Assembly (NCBI RefSeq): GCF_000471905.2
Contig: NW_006494789.1
Span: forward strand, 3,113,176-3,177,175
Source of the DNA: Amborella trichopoda
Lineage: Eukaryota; Streptophyta; Magnoliopsida; Amborellales; Amborellaceae
Length of the DNA: 64,000 bases
Direction of reading: 5' to 3'
A program made the translations under genes and the position numbers. Below the pieces are notes generated by a model that was not told where the DNA came from, ran no database searches, and worked only from the letters and a program-made list of their open reading frames with translations. This document shows positions 1 through 11,270 of the stretch, piece by piece. Within the stretch, counting starts at the first letter, position 1; each line of letters opens with the position of its first letter.

Positions 1-900
1 TTGGCTATAAAAAGGGGGAAAAACCCCACTTTACTATTTTACCGAAGGGTAAAATAGTAGAAGGGTTTCTAGAGAGAGAGAGTCAAAGCTTTTGGCGAAG
101 GTTTTCTAGAGAGAACTTTCTCAGCCAAAATTTGCAAAGACAGGTAGTTAGGAGCTTTTTTGGCGATCTTGAGGAGGTTGCAAAGCTTCGTGCCATGATT
201 GCAAACCTTTTCGAGAAGTGCTGAGGCTTCTTGAACAAGGAACATGGTTTCTCAAGGCCTTAACAGGATTTGCAGAGGTTCCCTGTCGGGGTTTGAACAC
301 TTCTCCAGTCATTCTGCTACTGAAGGGGAGATTCTAGAGAGCTCAGAGGGTTCTGTAGGTCCTCTAATTATTGGAGGAGAAGAAGGGAGAATAGCAGCGG
401 GCTCACTGGGAACTCAACAGAATTTCGGTGAGTTTGTGGTGTTCTTGCTGAATTGGGAGGAGCAGGGAGAAGGGGGATCCACGGGGTCTCAAGGAAGCCT
501 TATGGGGATTCCGGTGGTTTTTCGCTAACTCTGATAGCAAATGGAAGGTGGTGAAGGGGCTTCCCTGTTGACGGGAGTGGATTCCCGGTGAGGAGGGAAA
601 CCATCAGTGGGAACCCGAAGGGTTGTGAGACTATAACGGACGAAGAAACAAAGAGTCGTGGGACGACGAACGTTCGACCTCCGAACACATGGTGACAGGC
701 CTTGTCTCAAGTGTCTTACGACGTGCCCAGATTTCAAGGGATGCACGTGCGATGCATGCTGACAAGTGGAGTGAGGGGTCAATACACCTTGGTTGTGGGA
801 TGGCGATAGCCCCCTGTTGATTGTAAGGCAACGATTCCCTCCTAGTGGTAGACGACGATAGTTCTTCCTTTGGTGATAATTAGTGTCCTCCGACAAATGT
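1..900 (+). promoter_or_regulatory. Antisense promoter and leader of element A
   Basis: A TATA box (TATAAAAA, bases 6-13) opens a block on the strand opposite to element A. It is followed by a G-run/C-run pair (14-27) and a perfect 12-bp stem with a 4-base loop (32-43 / 48-59). The block down to about 640 aligns by eye with the reverse complement of 41625-41010 in element B, and in layout with 32400-32900 in element D. It leads into the antisense ORF at 966. The 94-codon frame at 244-528 is open, but the matching B sequence has no equivalent frame, so I treat it as untranslated leader. A donor-like CG/GTGAGT at about 424 is also present in B. Confidence 0.6.
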
Positions 901-965
901 CATCTCGACGATCAACCAAGACTTTTAAAGCTATAAGGATGTAGGCTTCTTCAAGTAGGGACCTT

Positions 966-1903
966 ATGGTTATTGGGGATGAGGAGCCTCTTATTATTGA
1001 GAATGAACCACATCCCCCTCCTCAACCTCCTGTGTTTGACGGTGAGAGCGAGTATGACCTGATAATCATGAGTAACAAGGCGATCCCTCTTACCACCTTG
1101 AGAGGGAGCTGCACATCTTCTGCTCGAATATAACCTATCATAGGCTCAACTTTTGTAGTCACCTCCTTCTCGAGACAAGTTATTCATGCTCTTGTCTTGC
1201 ACATTCAGAGAGGCTTTGTTGTTTCGTAGGCCATAATGCATTTCCTTGCACAACTCACCAGGCTCAATCACTGTAATGTTTTTGCAAACAACGAGCGTGA
1301 TCTTCTTAGAGCCACTTATCAACTTTTCAGTCGAGCTTATCTCTTTGAGCTGATCATGTTCCCCTCTTTGGCGAAGAGGCTGATAGAGAACCTTTTAGAC
1401 TTCGAGATTCCTTGCGCAGACTAGTTCGAAACGAAGGTGACTGAAATGACTCGACAGGCTTCAAAAGTTATGTCTTTAGAAGAATCATCTTCTATTGAGA
1501 AATACTCCTCTATTAGTCTTTTACTTAAGTTCTTTCCTGGGCCTTTGACTATCACCGATTCCGTGGCGGCACACTTGGGTAACCTTTTAACCAACTTGCT
1601 CATGCGTTAGTTCGTTCACCCAAATTTCAAGATTTTTCCTTCGGAAGTTCCTTCGATTGTTAAAGAAATCGCATGTTTTGAGAATGACATTGACATGGTG
1701 ATTCTTCAATGTAACATCAACGATTTGGAAGGCTTGCTTGCTGTGGCCAGTGTGGTAGGAAAAGAACCATTTTTTCTCAGTTGGTAAGTGGGGAATACCC
1801 TCCTTTGGTGAGAAAGTTTGCCCTCCCTCAGGTGGTAGCCCTGAAGGATGGAATCAAGTGGACACAACAAGACCATTATAGGCTTGTCTTGAGGCTTGAG
1901 TGA
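966..1903 (+). pseudogene. Antisense ORF (aORF) of element A, degenerate
   Basis: One frame from ATG at 966 stays coding-like for about 270 codons, interrupted only by TAA at 1131, TAG at 1227, TAG at 1422 and TAG at 1608. It then needs one frameshift near the T run at about 1770-1776 to continue to a TGA at 1901-1903. The start is acidic and proline-rich (EPHPPPQPPVFDGESEYDL); the end reads KDGIKWTQQDHYRLVLRL. It runs opposite to the retrotransposon between the protease linker and the missing 3' LTR, where Tat-lineage elements are known to carry extra antisense ORFs. I recognise no domain. Its C-terminus does not obviously match the aORF ends in B and D. Confidence 0.6.
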
Positions 1904-2008
1904 ACACTTCATATGAACTTTTGGTTTTATGAATGAAATGTCACTTTTTTTCTTTGAGTGTTGTGCAACATGTCTTTCGCTCTTCTGTCTTCTTCTGTTT
2001 TATTGCTT

Positions 2009-2950
2009 TCATCCTTTGTTAGTGTGAGACAAAAAAGAATATCCCACCCCTTGCTTTGCCTTATTACAACCTACTGCAGCTTCAATGACCACGAATGGGG
2101 GAACAGTTGCTTCCTCACCCCTTAGTGTTATATTGGAGAGGGCCTCATAATTCATGATTCTCATGATTTGATGAGCCTGCTCGTTGTAAATTCTCCAGTC
2201 TGGGGGAGCTTTGGCTTCCATACTAGGTGCATTGGTCTTGAGCTCCTCATAAGTCTTTGTCTCAGAAAGAAACTCCTTTAAATGCTTTGAAGCAATGAGC
2301 ATGACCTCCAATTGGCTCCGGAAGTTATGAACCTTGTTCCGGGGAGCTAGAGGGATGGCTCTTCTCTGCCTTTACTTCTTCAACAACCCCGGAGAAGTGT
2401 AGGACCTTCTTTTGGTTGCTGATTAACCCCTTGTTCAAGGAGGATGGAACTTGGAGTACCTTCCTTGGTGGTTGGTAATCCAGTTCTTCTTCTAGAAGAG
2501 CGATGGAGACATGCAAGTCATTTTGTTGGTCTGATGTATAGGTGACCCTGAGTGCTAGAAGGTCTACCTCCGGGGCTTCCTCGGGCTCGGGGGCTGCTTC
2601 TAGCTGGCCATTTTATTCTTGCAAATTAGAAATACAGGGGGAAGCTTTGTCTTCAAGAGATGATACCATGACCTCGGCGAGGTCGCAAGGTATGCTTGGG
2701 TGGATAGGGGTCAAAGGGAGGATCTTGCCCTGTCTTTCCTCTTCTTTGAACATTTATGTGATCATGCACCCCAGATCCTCAACTTCACCATGAGATGAAG
2801 CTCTTGTCTCTCTCATAGACATCCAATCATCATCCTTTAATTTTTTTGACACTGGAAGTTCTGAGAAATAGTACTTGGCATCGGGATAGCGAGTTTCAGC
2901 TATGGGGAACGGTCTTTTATCAGCATAGACCGTGTGTTGCCTTCCATCTT
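2009..2950 (-). pseudogene. Protease-RT linker region of element A
   Basis: Continues from the protease. The matching stretch in element D (34830-34061) shares QPPRKVLQ/QPPRKALQ, SKHLKEF and the motif IYNEQAHQIMRIMNYEAL (D: IYSNQAHQIMRKMNYEPL). A's last open piece (2311-2009) ends with KAKQGVGYSF, which resembles the glycine-patch-like segment that in this lineage leads to reverse transcriptase. Here no RT follows. The segment is broken by several stops (2516-2325 and 2311-2009 are separate open pieces). Function of the linker is unknown; it would have been part of the gag-pol polyprotein. Confidence 0.6.
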
Positions 2951-2954
2951 GGCT

Positions 2955-3404
2955 TTACTTGAAGCATTGGTGGAGTGTGAAAATAACCATTCCCTGTTCG
3001 TGAAGCCAAGGATGACCAAGCAGGACATTGTAGGAGGTATCGGTGTTGATTAAGTGGAATTGGGAATAATCGTTGTGATCACCGATCTTGACATGAAGGC
3101 ACACTATGCCGACTGGCATTTCTCCTGACTGGTTAAACCCTTGCACAGTGATGTGGGTAAGAGTGAGGTCGTCAGACCCTAATCCCAATCGGGTGAGGAT
3201 CCTTCTTGGGATCAGGTTGACTGCTGACCCTCCATCTAGCATGATCCAATTGAGGGGGTAGGCGTGAATTTCACCGATCATGAAGAGGGGGCGATTGTGG
3301 AATTTGCCTCCCAACTGAAGGTCATCTTCAGAAAAGGAGATTGTCAGGCACTCACTTAGGATGGCCGGGTAAACCTCAATATGTTCCACATCAGTCTCGT
3401 ACAC
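2955..3404 (-). pseudogene. Retropepsin-like aspartic protease of element A
   Basis: An open stretch of 149 codons with the active-site motif LDGGSAVNL (catalytic Asp at about residue 57, D-G-G-S type as usual for the Tat lineage) and the second landmark LLGHPWLHE near residue 130. In the retrotransposon it would cut the gag-pol polyprotein inside the particle. It is flanked by degenerate DNA: 3405-3827 joins gag to protease only through several stops. The domain itself has no stop, which is rare in this window. Elements B and C lack this domain altogether; D has a broken copy. Confidence 0.8.
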
Positions 3405-3827
3405 CTCTGGGTTAGAAAGAGCTTGAACAAGAGCCTACGGTAGTCTCTAGACACCAGGAGGGCATTGTTGATGCTTAAAGGGTTGGAAGTTTTCTCAAGT
3501 ACCCAATTACGTCGTATTTCACTTTATCTCAATAGTCTTCTATGTTCTTGATCCTGTCACTGGTGTGAGTGGTAGGGTAGGCTTAGGAACAGATTTTGGT
3601 TGAATTTTTGTTACTAGTGCGGTCTATGTTGAGGAGGAAGTAATAGGAGCTTGTATTAGGGATGTAGAGGTTTGAGATTGAGGTTTAGGGGAAAGCGGAG
3701 GATCATGAGAATTGACTGCCTTGAGCTTTTGATGAGTGGGTTGTAGCTTGTTTTCTGATCATAGACCCATTTTCTCTGTGCTAGTTGGTACTTCCAAGAT
3801 CTGCACCATGTGGGACGCCTCTTTGGA

Positions 3828-6660
3828 TTAGGAGCCTAAAAATGACTCCATCCGTGCTCGAGTTGATAGAGCATCGTTGGGTGTCGAGAATCCAGCCTCC
3901 TGGGTCAGCATCTCTCTGAGGTGGTCTTGTTGTGGCTGGGTGAGGCTGGTGCCTCCAATCTCTCTGTTTAGAGTGTCAAAGTTTGGGCATCGTCCAACTG
4001 CACCTGTGGAGAAAATAGAATAGGAGGGAGGAGAAGAAGAGTTAGGATGTTTCGGGTAGCTCTTTACGTCATCGTTAGAATTGGACATGCCCAGGGGATA
4101 TTTTAGGTCTTGCCCCTGGTTAGATCGTTGTGGGGTGCTTTTAACATCGTCATCCATATTGGAGGAATCTCTAGCTTTTGGTGACTTGGGAATGTCCACA
4201 TGATTGGACCAAAGAACAAAGCGAGCTACAACTAGACTGATGTTTTATAAGTTCGGCAGTGGAGGAAGGGGCCTTAGAAATTCTTCCTTGACTGGTGGCT
4301 GATGAGGACGATTCCTTTGGTGGGCTGACCTAAGTGTCCACCGTCTCCTATAGGATCCTTGAGGGGGTGTCTGCACTGCCTTATCAGGCTGGTGAATAGC
4401 CCTAGCTTGGTAGACTGCCTCACGTTTCAAGGATTTGAGCCTACTCCGCCCATGGCAGACTTCCCATGGCTGAGAGGTTGAGGGTTCTTGTCCAACGTAT
4501 AGTTAAGAGAGGCTAGTAGTGCGACTTTCTCTTGAACAGGTGCAACGGCCTGGATGCTTTCTGGGAGAGCCGCACAAACGATGTGGCCCTGTTAGACTTT
4601 CTCTGCAACTATAGCTTCGAACCCAGAGCATTTGTTGAGTTTGTGGCCCCATACTTTGTGACATGGGCACCAGAGCTTTTTCGTGCACTAGGCAAGATGC
4701 CTCGGTTGCCTAGCGGGCTTGGGAGTGACAAGGCCTGATTAGAGCATTACCTTGAGGAGGGCCTGCAGAGGTTCTAGCTCAGCGTTTCCTTGGGCTTGCA
4801 TCAAGAGGTCTTCTTGCTCATGTGAAAGAGGGAGTCGAGGGTGTCCTTCTGGGTTGCCTTGAACTTCCTGACACTGCTACATCTTCTCTGCCAAGAGCTT
4901 GTGGAAGTCAGTGCATTCGCTGATATCATGGCCTTGTATCTGGTGATACATGCACCAGAGGTTGTCGGTTCCTGGAGGCAGGAACTTGGACAACCTTGTC
5001 GGCTTGGGAGTGACGAACCCTTCTTTGAGCACTATGAAGAAAAATTCCAGAAGGATTGCGGGTGCCCCGTCATCCTCTTGGATCGTGACTATGTGAGAAG
5101 CCTTAGTTGCCACAAATGCTTTCTTCAACTCTTCGAGCTTTATCTGACCCATGTTGATAAGGGCTTCGATCGTGTTGTTGAGTTTATAGCAGTCGTATGT
5201 GGGGTGGCATACCCTCCTGTGATAGGCGCAGTACTTCTCATTTGCCTCCTGCCCAGCCGACTCCATAGTATCGGCCTCTGGCAACTATATCATGTTCTGT
5301 TCTAACTGTAATCGAAGTAGTGTAAGCGTCCAGTATGTGTCGAAGGGGTAAACTTTATTTTGATGCTTGGCTCAATAGTCGTTTTGCCAAAATATTTTAG
5401 GAGGCGGGACGCTGTTGTAGGACTATTGCTTGCCCCCAGCCAGAACGCCTATGCCAAGGAAACGTTAAGGGTTTGAGGAACCGTGCCTTTGGTGTCAGTC
5501 ATGGTGACGGCCGTGCATCACTGCGTTTTGGTTGCCCCGATTTTTGGAGAGAGAATTTGAGGGGGATGGTTGCTGACGAGGGTTGCCATGATGCATGAGC
5601 AATCCCTCAATGCAAACTGCCTTGGAGATGAGCTCTAACATGGAGGGTGGATTGGATGGCTCGACATGTAGAGCGATCTCGAGAAGCATGTTCCGTATGC
5701 AAGTCTGGACCCCTTCCTTCTCAGTCATGGGAGTGGCATGAAAGGTTTCCAACTTTCTCCAGTGGGTGATGAACTTGTCAACTGGCTCACTAGGGTCTTG
5801 CATCAGGGTGAGGCATTCGATGGTCTCTTGGACTTTGTAGAAGCATTGGTAGAACAACTGCTCCATTTTCTGCCATGTGTGTACCGAGTTGGGGGGCCGC
5901 CGGGCATACGACTGAAAGGCTGGTCCTTCAAGATTTTCTACGAATTGACAAAGGAGGAATCGTCCGTTAGTTGCTGTGTCTCAACAGGCCGCCTGGAAGT
6001 GAGCAGTATGCTGAAGTAGTACCGTTGAACAGGGGGAGCTTCCCCGATTGATATTTCAAAGGGAAGGGTAATTAGTCAATGTACGAGGGATACGACTTTA
6101 GATAGAGCAGTGTCTCCTGCATGCTCGGGACCTTATTCTTGAAGCTATGGGCAACCATAGCATCTATGTCAGTTTAAGAGACCTCGCAGGAGGTAGAACT
6201 TTCTTGAATGGTTGGTGGAGGAGTTTTCCTACGAACTGTGTCCTCACCAAGTGGGGAATCCATTGAAGAAGGGGACCTAGAGGCCTCTAGGCATTCCATC
6301 TTTCCGAGGCTGGATTCATCATTTCCTAGAACTTGTTCATTTGCTCTTCTTGAGCATCATCGGGGTCATTGATCACCATGACACTGACCGTCTCTTCTGA
6401 AGGGTCAGAGCTAAGTGGGAGAGTGGACTGCTGGGGTCAGCAAGTGGTGCATGGAAAGTCAGTCTGAAGGGGTTCAACCTGCCCTGACTGGACTCGAGCC
6501 CTGTATGCCGACCTTGTGAGGACCGGTTCTTGACGGTCTTGGGACCGTGGCTTCTGAGTTGTGAGGATTCAGAAATACTCTTGGACTCGGTCAAGCTCTG
6601 GTGTTTGGAGAGGAAAAACGGGGTTACAAGGTACGAGGTCACCAAAGTTGGTGACCTTGA
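3828..6660 (-). pseudogene. gag of element A, degenerate
   Basis: Read leftwards: an N-terminal segment shared with B and C (motif RSQDR near 6540), the retrotransposon gag/capsid domain (best piece 5866-5495, with WQKMEQLFYQCFY and DKFITHWRKL), then three knuckles of form C-x2-H-x4-H-x4-C: CAYHRRVCHPTYDC (5230-5189), CMYHQIQGHDISEC, and CPCHKVWGHKLNKC near 4690-4640. A serine- and asparagine-rich tail follows (4199-3828, LKYPLGMSNSNDDVKSYP). Gag would form the particle and bind RNA. Stops and frame changes break it into at least five pieces. The same order of domains appears in B and C. Confidence 0.8.
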
Positions 6661-7279
6661 CTTCCTTAGAGGCTTCTTTGGTCAGGATCTGAAGACCTCT
6701 CTCATGCTTAACCCTGAGACGGTTGTGGACTTCACTCCAGAACTGAGCCTGAGACCTGGACGGCCCCGCCTTCTGTAAACATGCAAGGGCGGTGTCTATG
6801 AGCTGGAGGAGGGAGTTGGGTCCAAGGATAGAAGGCTGCCTGGGTTTCTACCCTGGAGGCTTGAGGCCTCTGTTTGACATCAGGCTGTTGCCTCGACTTC
6901 CTTTGTGGGGCCCATGTGCATGGCTGACCTGAGGTTGGCTCAAGATGGTACTCTTAGGGAAGACCTTTAAGTATCAGGGCTTGATGTGTTTGCCTAGTGT
7001 TGTGAGAGCGACAGAGGAAGGAGCTTGTTCGCAACTCCATCTGAGTTGAGGTCGGGAAGGAGCTTGTCAAAGCGGTGCATGTGCACCTTTAGAGTTGGCC
7101 GTCTGGGTTACTTGGGGGTCAACCCAGGCCTAGTCAATGGGTTCAACTTGATAAGGTCGAGACTCATGAGATTGTGTTTGTGAGGGTTGAGGCAAAAGCC
7201 CAACTCTCACAGGGTGAACGGTGTGTGCTGGGAGGGAGGATGGAGTGGTTGACCGTCATGTGCTCGAGGTTGCCTAGAG

Positions 7280-7870
7280 CTAGCGTTGCCTTGGGCCGTG
7301 GAAAGAAAATGCATGGAGCATGCAGGGTTCAGACCGAGAGCTCAAGGCAATATGAGGGTTGCCTCGAGGTGCAACTTGAGTGAATGGACCACGAGCCCTT
7401 GGGTGTGTGCAAGGGGTGAAGATCTTAAGACCTCTGCCTCTATGTGCTGACCCTCTAGGTGTGGAGGTTCGCGGTGGTGAAGGAGCATAAGGGGTTGCCT
7501 TTCTGCAAACCTCAGGAGCGACAACAACTCGCTTGCTTGTTGCGAAAATGGATAAGTCAGCCTTTCGGTGTACCTCAGCAATATGACTGGCAGTAGACTT
7601 GCGAGTAGCAAGGTGCACGGCAGCAGGTGTACTACCCATGCGAGGCATCTTGGTGGAGACTCCATCGGCGCGAAAAAGCAGGTAGGCAAGGACCTTTAAG
7701 TCCCCTCTTGCACCGATCCAGGTGAGAACCTCAGAGCCGAACCCCAAGTCCTAACTCAGAAGGAGGGAGGGAAAGGCGGCTTGAGCAGCTCGCTTCCCCG
7801 GAACAACAATGAGTGCATGGATAAGGAAATCCGTGACTCTGATGAATGGGTTGAACAACCCAGATGCCAT
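7280..7870 (-). pseudogene. Leader ORF (ORF1) between PBS and gag, element A
   Basis: Starts with ATG at 7870, 69 bases past the primer site (MASGLFN), and runs 197 codons to 7280 with one in-frame TAG near 7753; from 7747 on it is open. Landmarks are VLTWIGARGDLK, TPAAVHLATRKSTASHI and PSPPRTSTPRGSAHRGRG. The same protein is recognisable at the same place in C (62785-62151), B (from 17480) and D (36152-35624), so it was a real coding sequence in the family. It is basic, serine/proline/arginine-rich, with no domain I recognise. It could be the extra ORF1 known upstream of gag in Ogre-like elements, or an N-terminal extension of gag. Confidence 0.6.
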
Positions 7871-7938
7871 AGAAATAATTGCAGAAAGTAAAAGATGATA
7901 CTAGTCAAACAAGAGTGAGATGACTAAGGGGTAGCAAG

Positions 7939-7956
7939 TTCCCAATGGTGTTGCCA
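7939..7956 (-). other. Primer-binding site of element A (tRNA-Arg type)
   Basis: The minus strand reads TGGCAACACCATTGGGAA, three bases from the LTR end. It corresponds to TGGCGACTCCGCTGGGGA, the complement of the 3' end of plant tRNA-Arg(ACG) as I recall it, with four mismatches. The better-preserved copies in B and C support the assignment. Confidence 0.75.
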
Positions 7957-7959
7957 AGC

Positions 7960-10672
7960 TGGTTAGGTGCCTCGATCTTGCCCTCTAGATTTGGATGATC
8001 TGACGGCATGTTTCTTAGGTTTCTGACGAACCCAGGACCTGAGATCGCTCCCGCAGAACCTTGCTCTAGAGCAAGGGCAGGTATACCAACTTATAAGAGA
8101 GAAATTGAAGGTGGGTTCAGGACTTACTCGGGCTGGCTCGCATGGGTGCCCTCTTAGTTCACGAAGAATCTCCCCCCAGCTGCTTTAGCTGGATCCAAAT
8201 CGCTTCCGTTGATATGAAATCCTCTTGTTTTCTGCACAACACTTTTATGGTTAATTTGTAAGACAAGTGGGTCGAAATGGACCCACCCTTGTCTTAGGGC
8301 AATGTACGTTCATGCGAGGGGGCGATGAAGCGTAAGGTTCAAATAAAGATAGAAAAGAGAAGAAAACTTGATGAAGAGGCAAGACTAGCATGACAACTGA
8401 AGAGTTATCGACTCGGAGTTGTAGGAAGATGGGCATGGTTCTCAAGACTAGCACGGTAGTAATACTACTCGAAACTGAGATCGATATGGAGGTTTTAGGC
8501 TAAGTCTGCCCTCAGTCAAGTGAGAAGAGAAAAGAGAATGAAAAAGAAAACATGAGACAACAGAGAGATGGGGTCCCGATGGTGTTAGACGTTGCCACTC
8601 ATGATCGTGGAGTAGCAGTGTCGTGGTTCCTGGTAGGCGCTCGACACTACTGCTCATGGCTAGAGAGTGAGAAAGTAACTATGGACGACGCTAGGTATCG
8701 CCATTGGCAACAAAAGGAGACAAAACGCTCCCACGTGGGCGGCGATAATCTCTGATGAAGCGCACATCGATAATCATTCGTAAAGCGCATGACAGTAATC
8801 CCCACAAAGCGAACGACGATATGCGTGGGACGCAAGAAGGACAACGATAAACACCGAATATGTGAAGAAAGCTCGTGGAAGGTGGTAGGCATTGCCAAGG
8901 CCTATAGCAAGTGGCGATGGGTATCGCCGTCTACTCTAGACGCGCAATAGGGATGGACCCTTAAGGGCGGCAGCAAGTTTCGCCGTCTGGGTTCTTCATG
9001 AAGACATCGAAGCTACATATGTGAACGGCGATACGCGGTGCCGTCTACAGGCCTCATTGGAAGAGGGAGGTAGAAGAATAGAAGAAGAAGGAGACGTGCG
9101 CATGGCACCACCAAGGCGATGCGTGACTTGTGTGACCTTAAGGGACGCTTGCATGGCACTGCCACTACCGTGAATGACCCCCATGAGGAACTCAGATGGA
9201 GAAGAGGGGGAAAAGAGGAAAGAAAAGAGAAAGAAGAAGAAAAAGAAAAGGAGAGAGAAGATTTACACCAGACAAAATTTTCTCTCACCTCACTTTCTCT
9301 CTCAACCGTGACCCAACAATGAGAAGAAAGAGAAACTTGTATTAAGAAAAAAATCACTCTTTTGTGAAAGGTTGAGTCCTTCGTGCCTATAATCCTGATA
9401 CGTATATATAGAATCTACCCCAAACATGGGTGGATGATCAAAAGTAACCCTAATTGTTAAATAGAATTAAAAGAAATTAGAAAATAGGGTGCAAAATGAT
9501 AGATTTGCCCCTTCTTAACAATTTACAAATTTTCAGAGTAGTTCTTATGTTGCCCTAGAACTTGCGTGATCTTGCATGGCTGATCCGGGGTTGTTCTGAA
9601 GCTTGGTTGATCGTATGATGATTGTTTTCTTGTAGGGCTCGGCATGGAGATCAATTTGATACCAACTTCCAGCTATGGATCAAGGTTTTTAGTACACGAT
9701 CGTGTGACTTGAAATTTGAATCGGTCTTGAAACATTAGATCGATAGTGTACTCGGTTGTTGATGTTTTTCGGTATTTTCTTCACTGAATTACACTGAGCA
9801 TGCCGTTACGATCATGGGGCAATAAACACAGCTCGATTCCATGCCCGAACGAAGATTTTGCTACTTTTGAATTTTTGCCGAAATCTGGAATTCTGACTAA
9901 GAAATTTACAGTTGCTTCATCAGCTTCATGTACAGAATCTGACCGTTCATAATATACGGAGTTCGGGTCAGAGGTAGCTTGAGACCTTATGCACACGACG
10001 GAATTGTTCTCATGTCGATCGGGCTCGCGAGCAACGTGATTTAGCCGCTCGAGTGAGGCACGGTGCTGCTTAATTTCTTGCATTTTCTTCATGGATCAGC
10101 ATCTTCTCTCTAGCTTTTCTTAGCGCTCAGGCGTCATCACCCGGCGTGCCACATATCGAACGCTTGTCTTGACTAGACGAACATCCTCACCAAATTTGAG
10201 TGCGATCCGACTTGGGATGGGTGAGATATGAGTGTCAAAAGTCACTGATCATGACTGTCGCTTCCATGGCGTTGCAGGGTGGTCACATAGGAATTGCATG
10301 CGGGCCTCCCGTTTCACTCTTTTGCCTATAATGTATTCCTGGAGTGTCTGTTTGGGCTGAAATTTGACCCTTGGGGGCTTTAAACCGTTTCGGATCCAAT
10401 GGTAGTGGTCCCACAACAATTTGAGATATTGAAAATGGAGCTCTAGTTATAGGGGTCGTTTCAAGGTGTTGAGGCTGATTCTGCCTGAACTATTTCTCAG
10501 TCTGCATTGCTTTGAACATGTTGAAATGCGACAAAACTTTGCAGGAGACTTTCGAGAGACCTCATGCAGATTTTGGCAGATTGTAGTGCTATTATGAGAC
10601 TGTCAAAATTTCCACTTTTTGCTGAGCTTTATTGAGCAGCGGTTCCATGTTGATGAAAAATACCTTTCAACA
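7960..10672 (-). repeat. 5' LTR of element A (2713 bp)
   Basis: On the minus strand it starts TGTTGAAAGGTATTTTTCAT at 10672 and ends ...CTAACCA at 7960, just before the primer site. The start aligns with the LTR starts of B (14777, 44648) and D (26990). A TATA box (CTATATATACG on the minus strand) lies at 9401-9412; a CT-rich leader follows. Short open frames inside (for example 9357-9013, 8454-8251, 7870 upwards) recur in the other LTRs in shifted frames and are not genes. The partner LTR is outside the window. Confidence 0.85.
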
Positions 10673-11270
10673 GTGTGGTGTATGAGGTAAGGCAAGGTAT
10701 AAGATTACTAAGGTGGAGAGGATGTTATAATATATGGGATGTTATAGTGTATGGAGTAGGGTAGGGTGTAGGCTAGCTAAGGTAGGGTGCAGGGTGTATG
10801 GAGTAGGATTGGGAACTAGGAATTCTAGGGTGTATGGGAGCTAATAGTTCTAGGGTGTATGGGATTGGGAGATGGGATTTCTAGGTTGTATGGGATTTTG
10901 GGGTTCTAGGGACTGAAGTGTTCTTAGGGGATTTTCTCTCTCTAGGAAATGTTTCTCTCTCCTCTCATCTTGAGTCTTGAATTTGGAATCAAAGCAAAAG
11001 AACAAGTTTAAGACTTCAAGCTCTTCTCATTAATGCTCATGAGCTTTCGAGCCTCGAAGAGAGATTGATTACAAATGATTTAAGTTCCTTATATAGAGCA
11101 ACCTCAAAACAAGGGTGGATTGCTACAAAGACAACCAAAATTGTCAAAAAATACATATTTAATGAATTATAATATTAATCCTATTTTTGGAAAAAACGAT
11201 CAAAATATCCTTCAACACTATTCAACAAATGACAAAACCATCCTTTCAAGATTTAATCTTCTTTTAAAAT
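10673..11270 (-). other. Promoter-like, LTR-like fragment outside element A
   Basis: Bases 10690-10920 are a loose minisatellite of GGTGTATGG/TATGGGATT words. On the minus strand a TATA box (CTCTATATAAGG, 11089-11099) is followed by a leader that ends towards 10930. The layout (TATA, about 150 bases of leader, AG-rich block) is that of an LTR U3/R boundary, but I find neither ends nor a partner copy. No coding sequence seen. Confidence 0.35.

Larger units (their letters stand above)
1..10672 (-). mobile_element. Tat-lineage Ty3/gypsy retrotransposon A (3' part outside window)
   Basis: The element reads right to left: 5' LTR (7960-10672), tRNA-Arg primer site (7939-7956), leader ORF (7870-7280), gag with three CHHC knuckles (about 6660-3828), aspartic protease (3404-2955), protease linker (to about 2009), then an oppositely oriented ORF and promoter (1903-1). 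Reverse transcriptase, RNase H and integrase are absent: the linker passes straight into DNA resembling the stretch that follows integrase in element B. The 3' LTR must lie left of base 1. Stops and frameshifts make it a fossil. It is therefore a gag-protease derivative that would have needed RT and integrase in trans. Confidence 0.85.

Noticed and set aside
244..528. 94-codon plus-strand frame after the antisense TATA
   Set aside because: The homologous leader in B has no matching frame, so I treat it as untranslated.
1778..1826. 48-base intron in the A antisense ORF (GTAAGT ... CCCTCAG)
   Set aside because: The putative intron itself reads through in the final frame up to the stop at 1901; a simple frameshift at the T run explains the change better, and 48 bases is too short for a plant intron.
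4841..5305. Plus-strand frame of 154 codons with hydrophobic stretches
   Set aside because: It is the complement of the gag knuckle region of element A; the same shadow appears in C (59503-60223).
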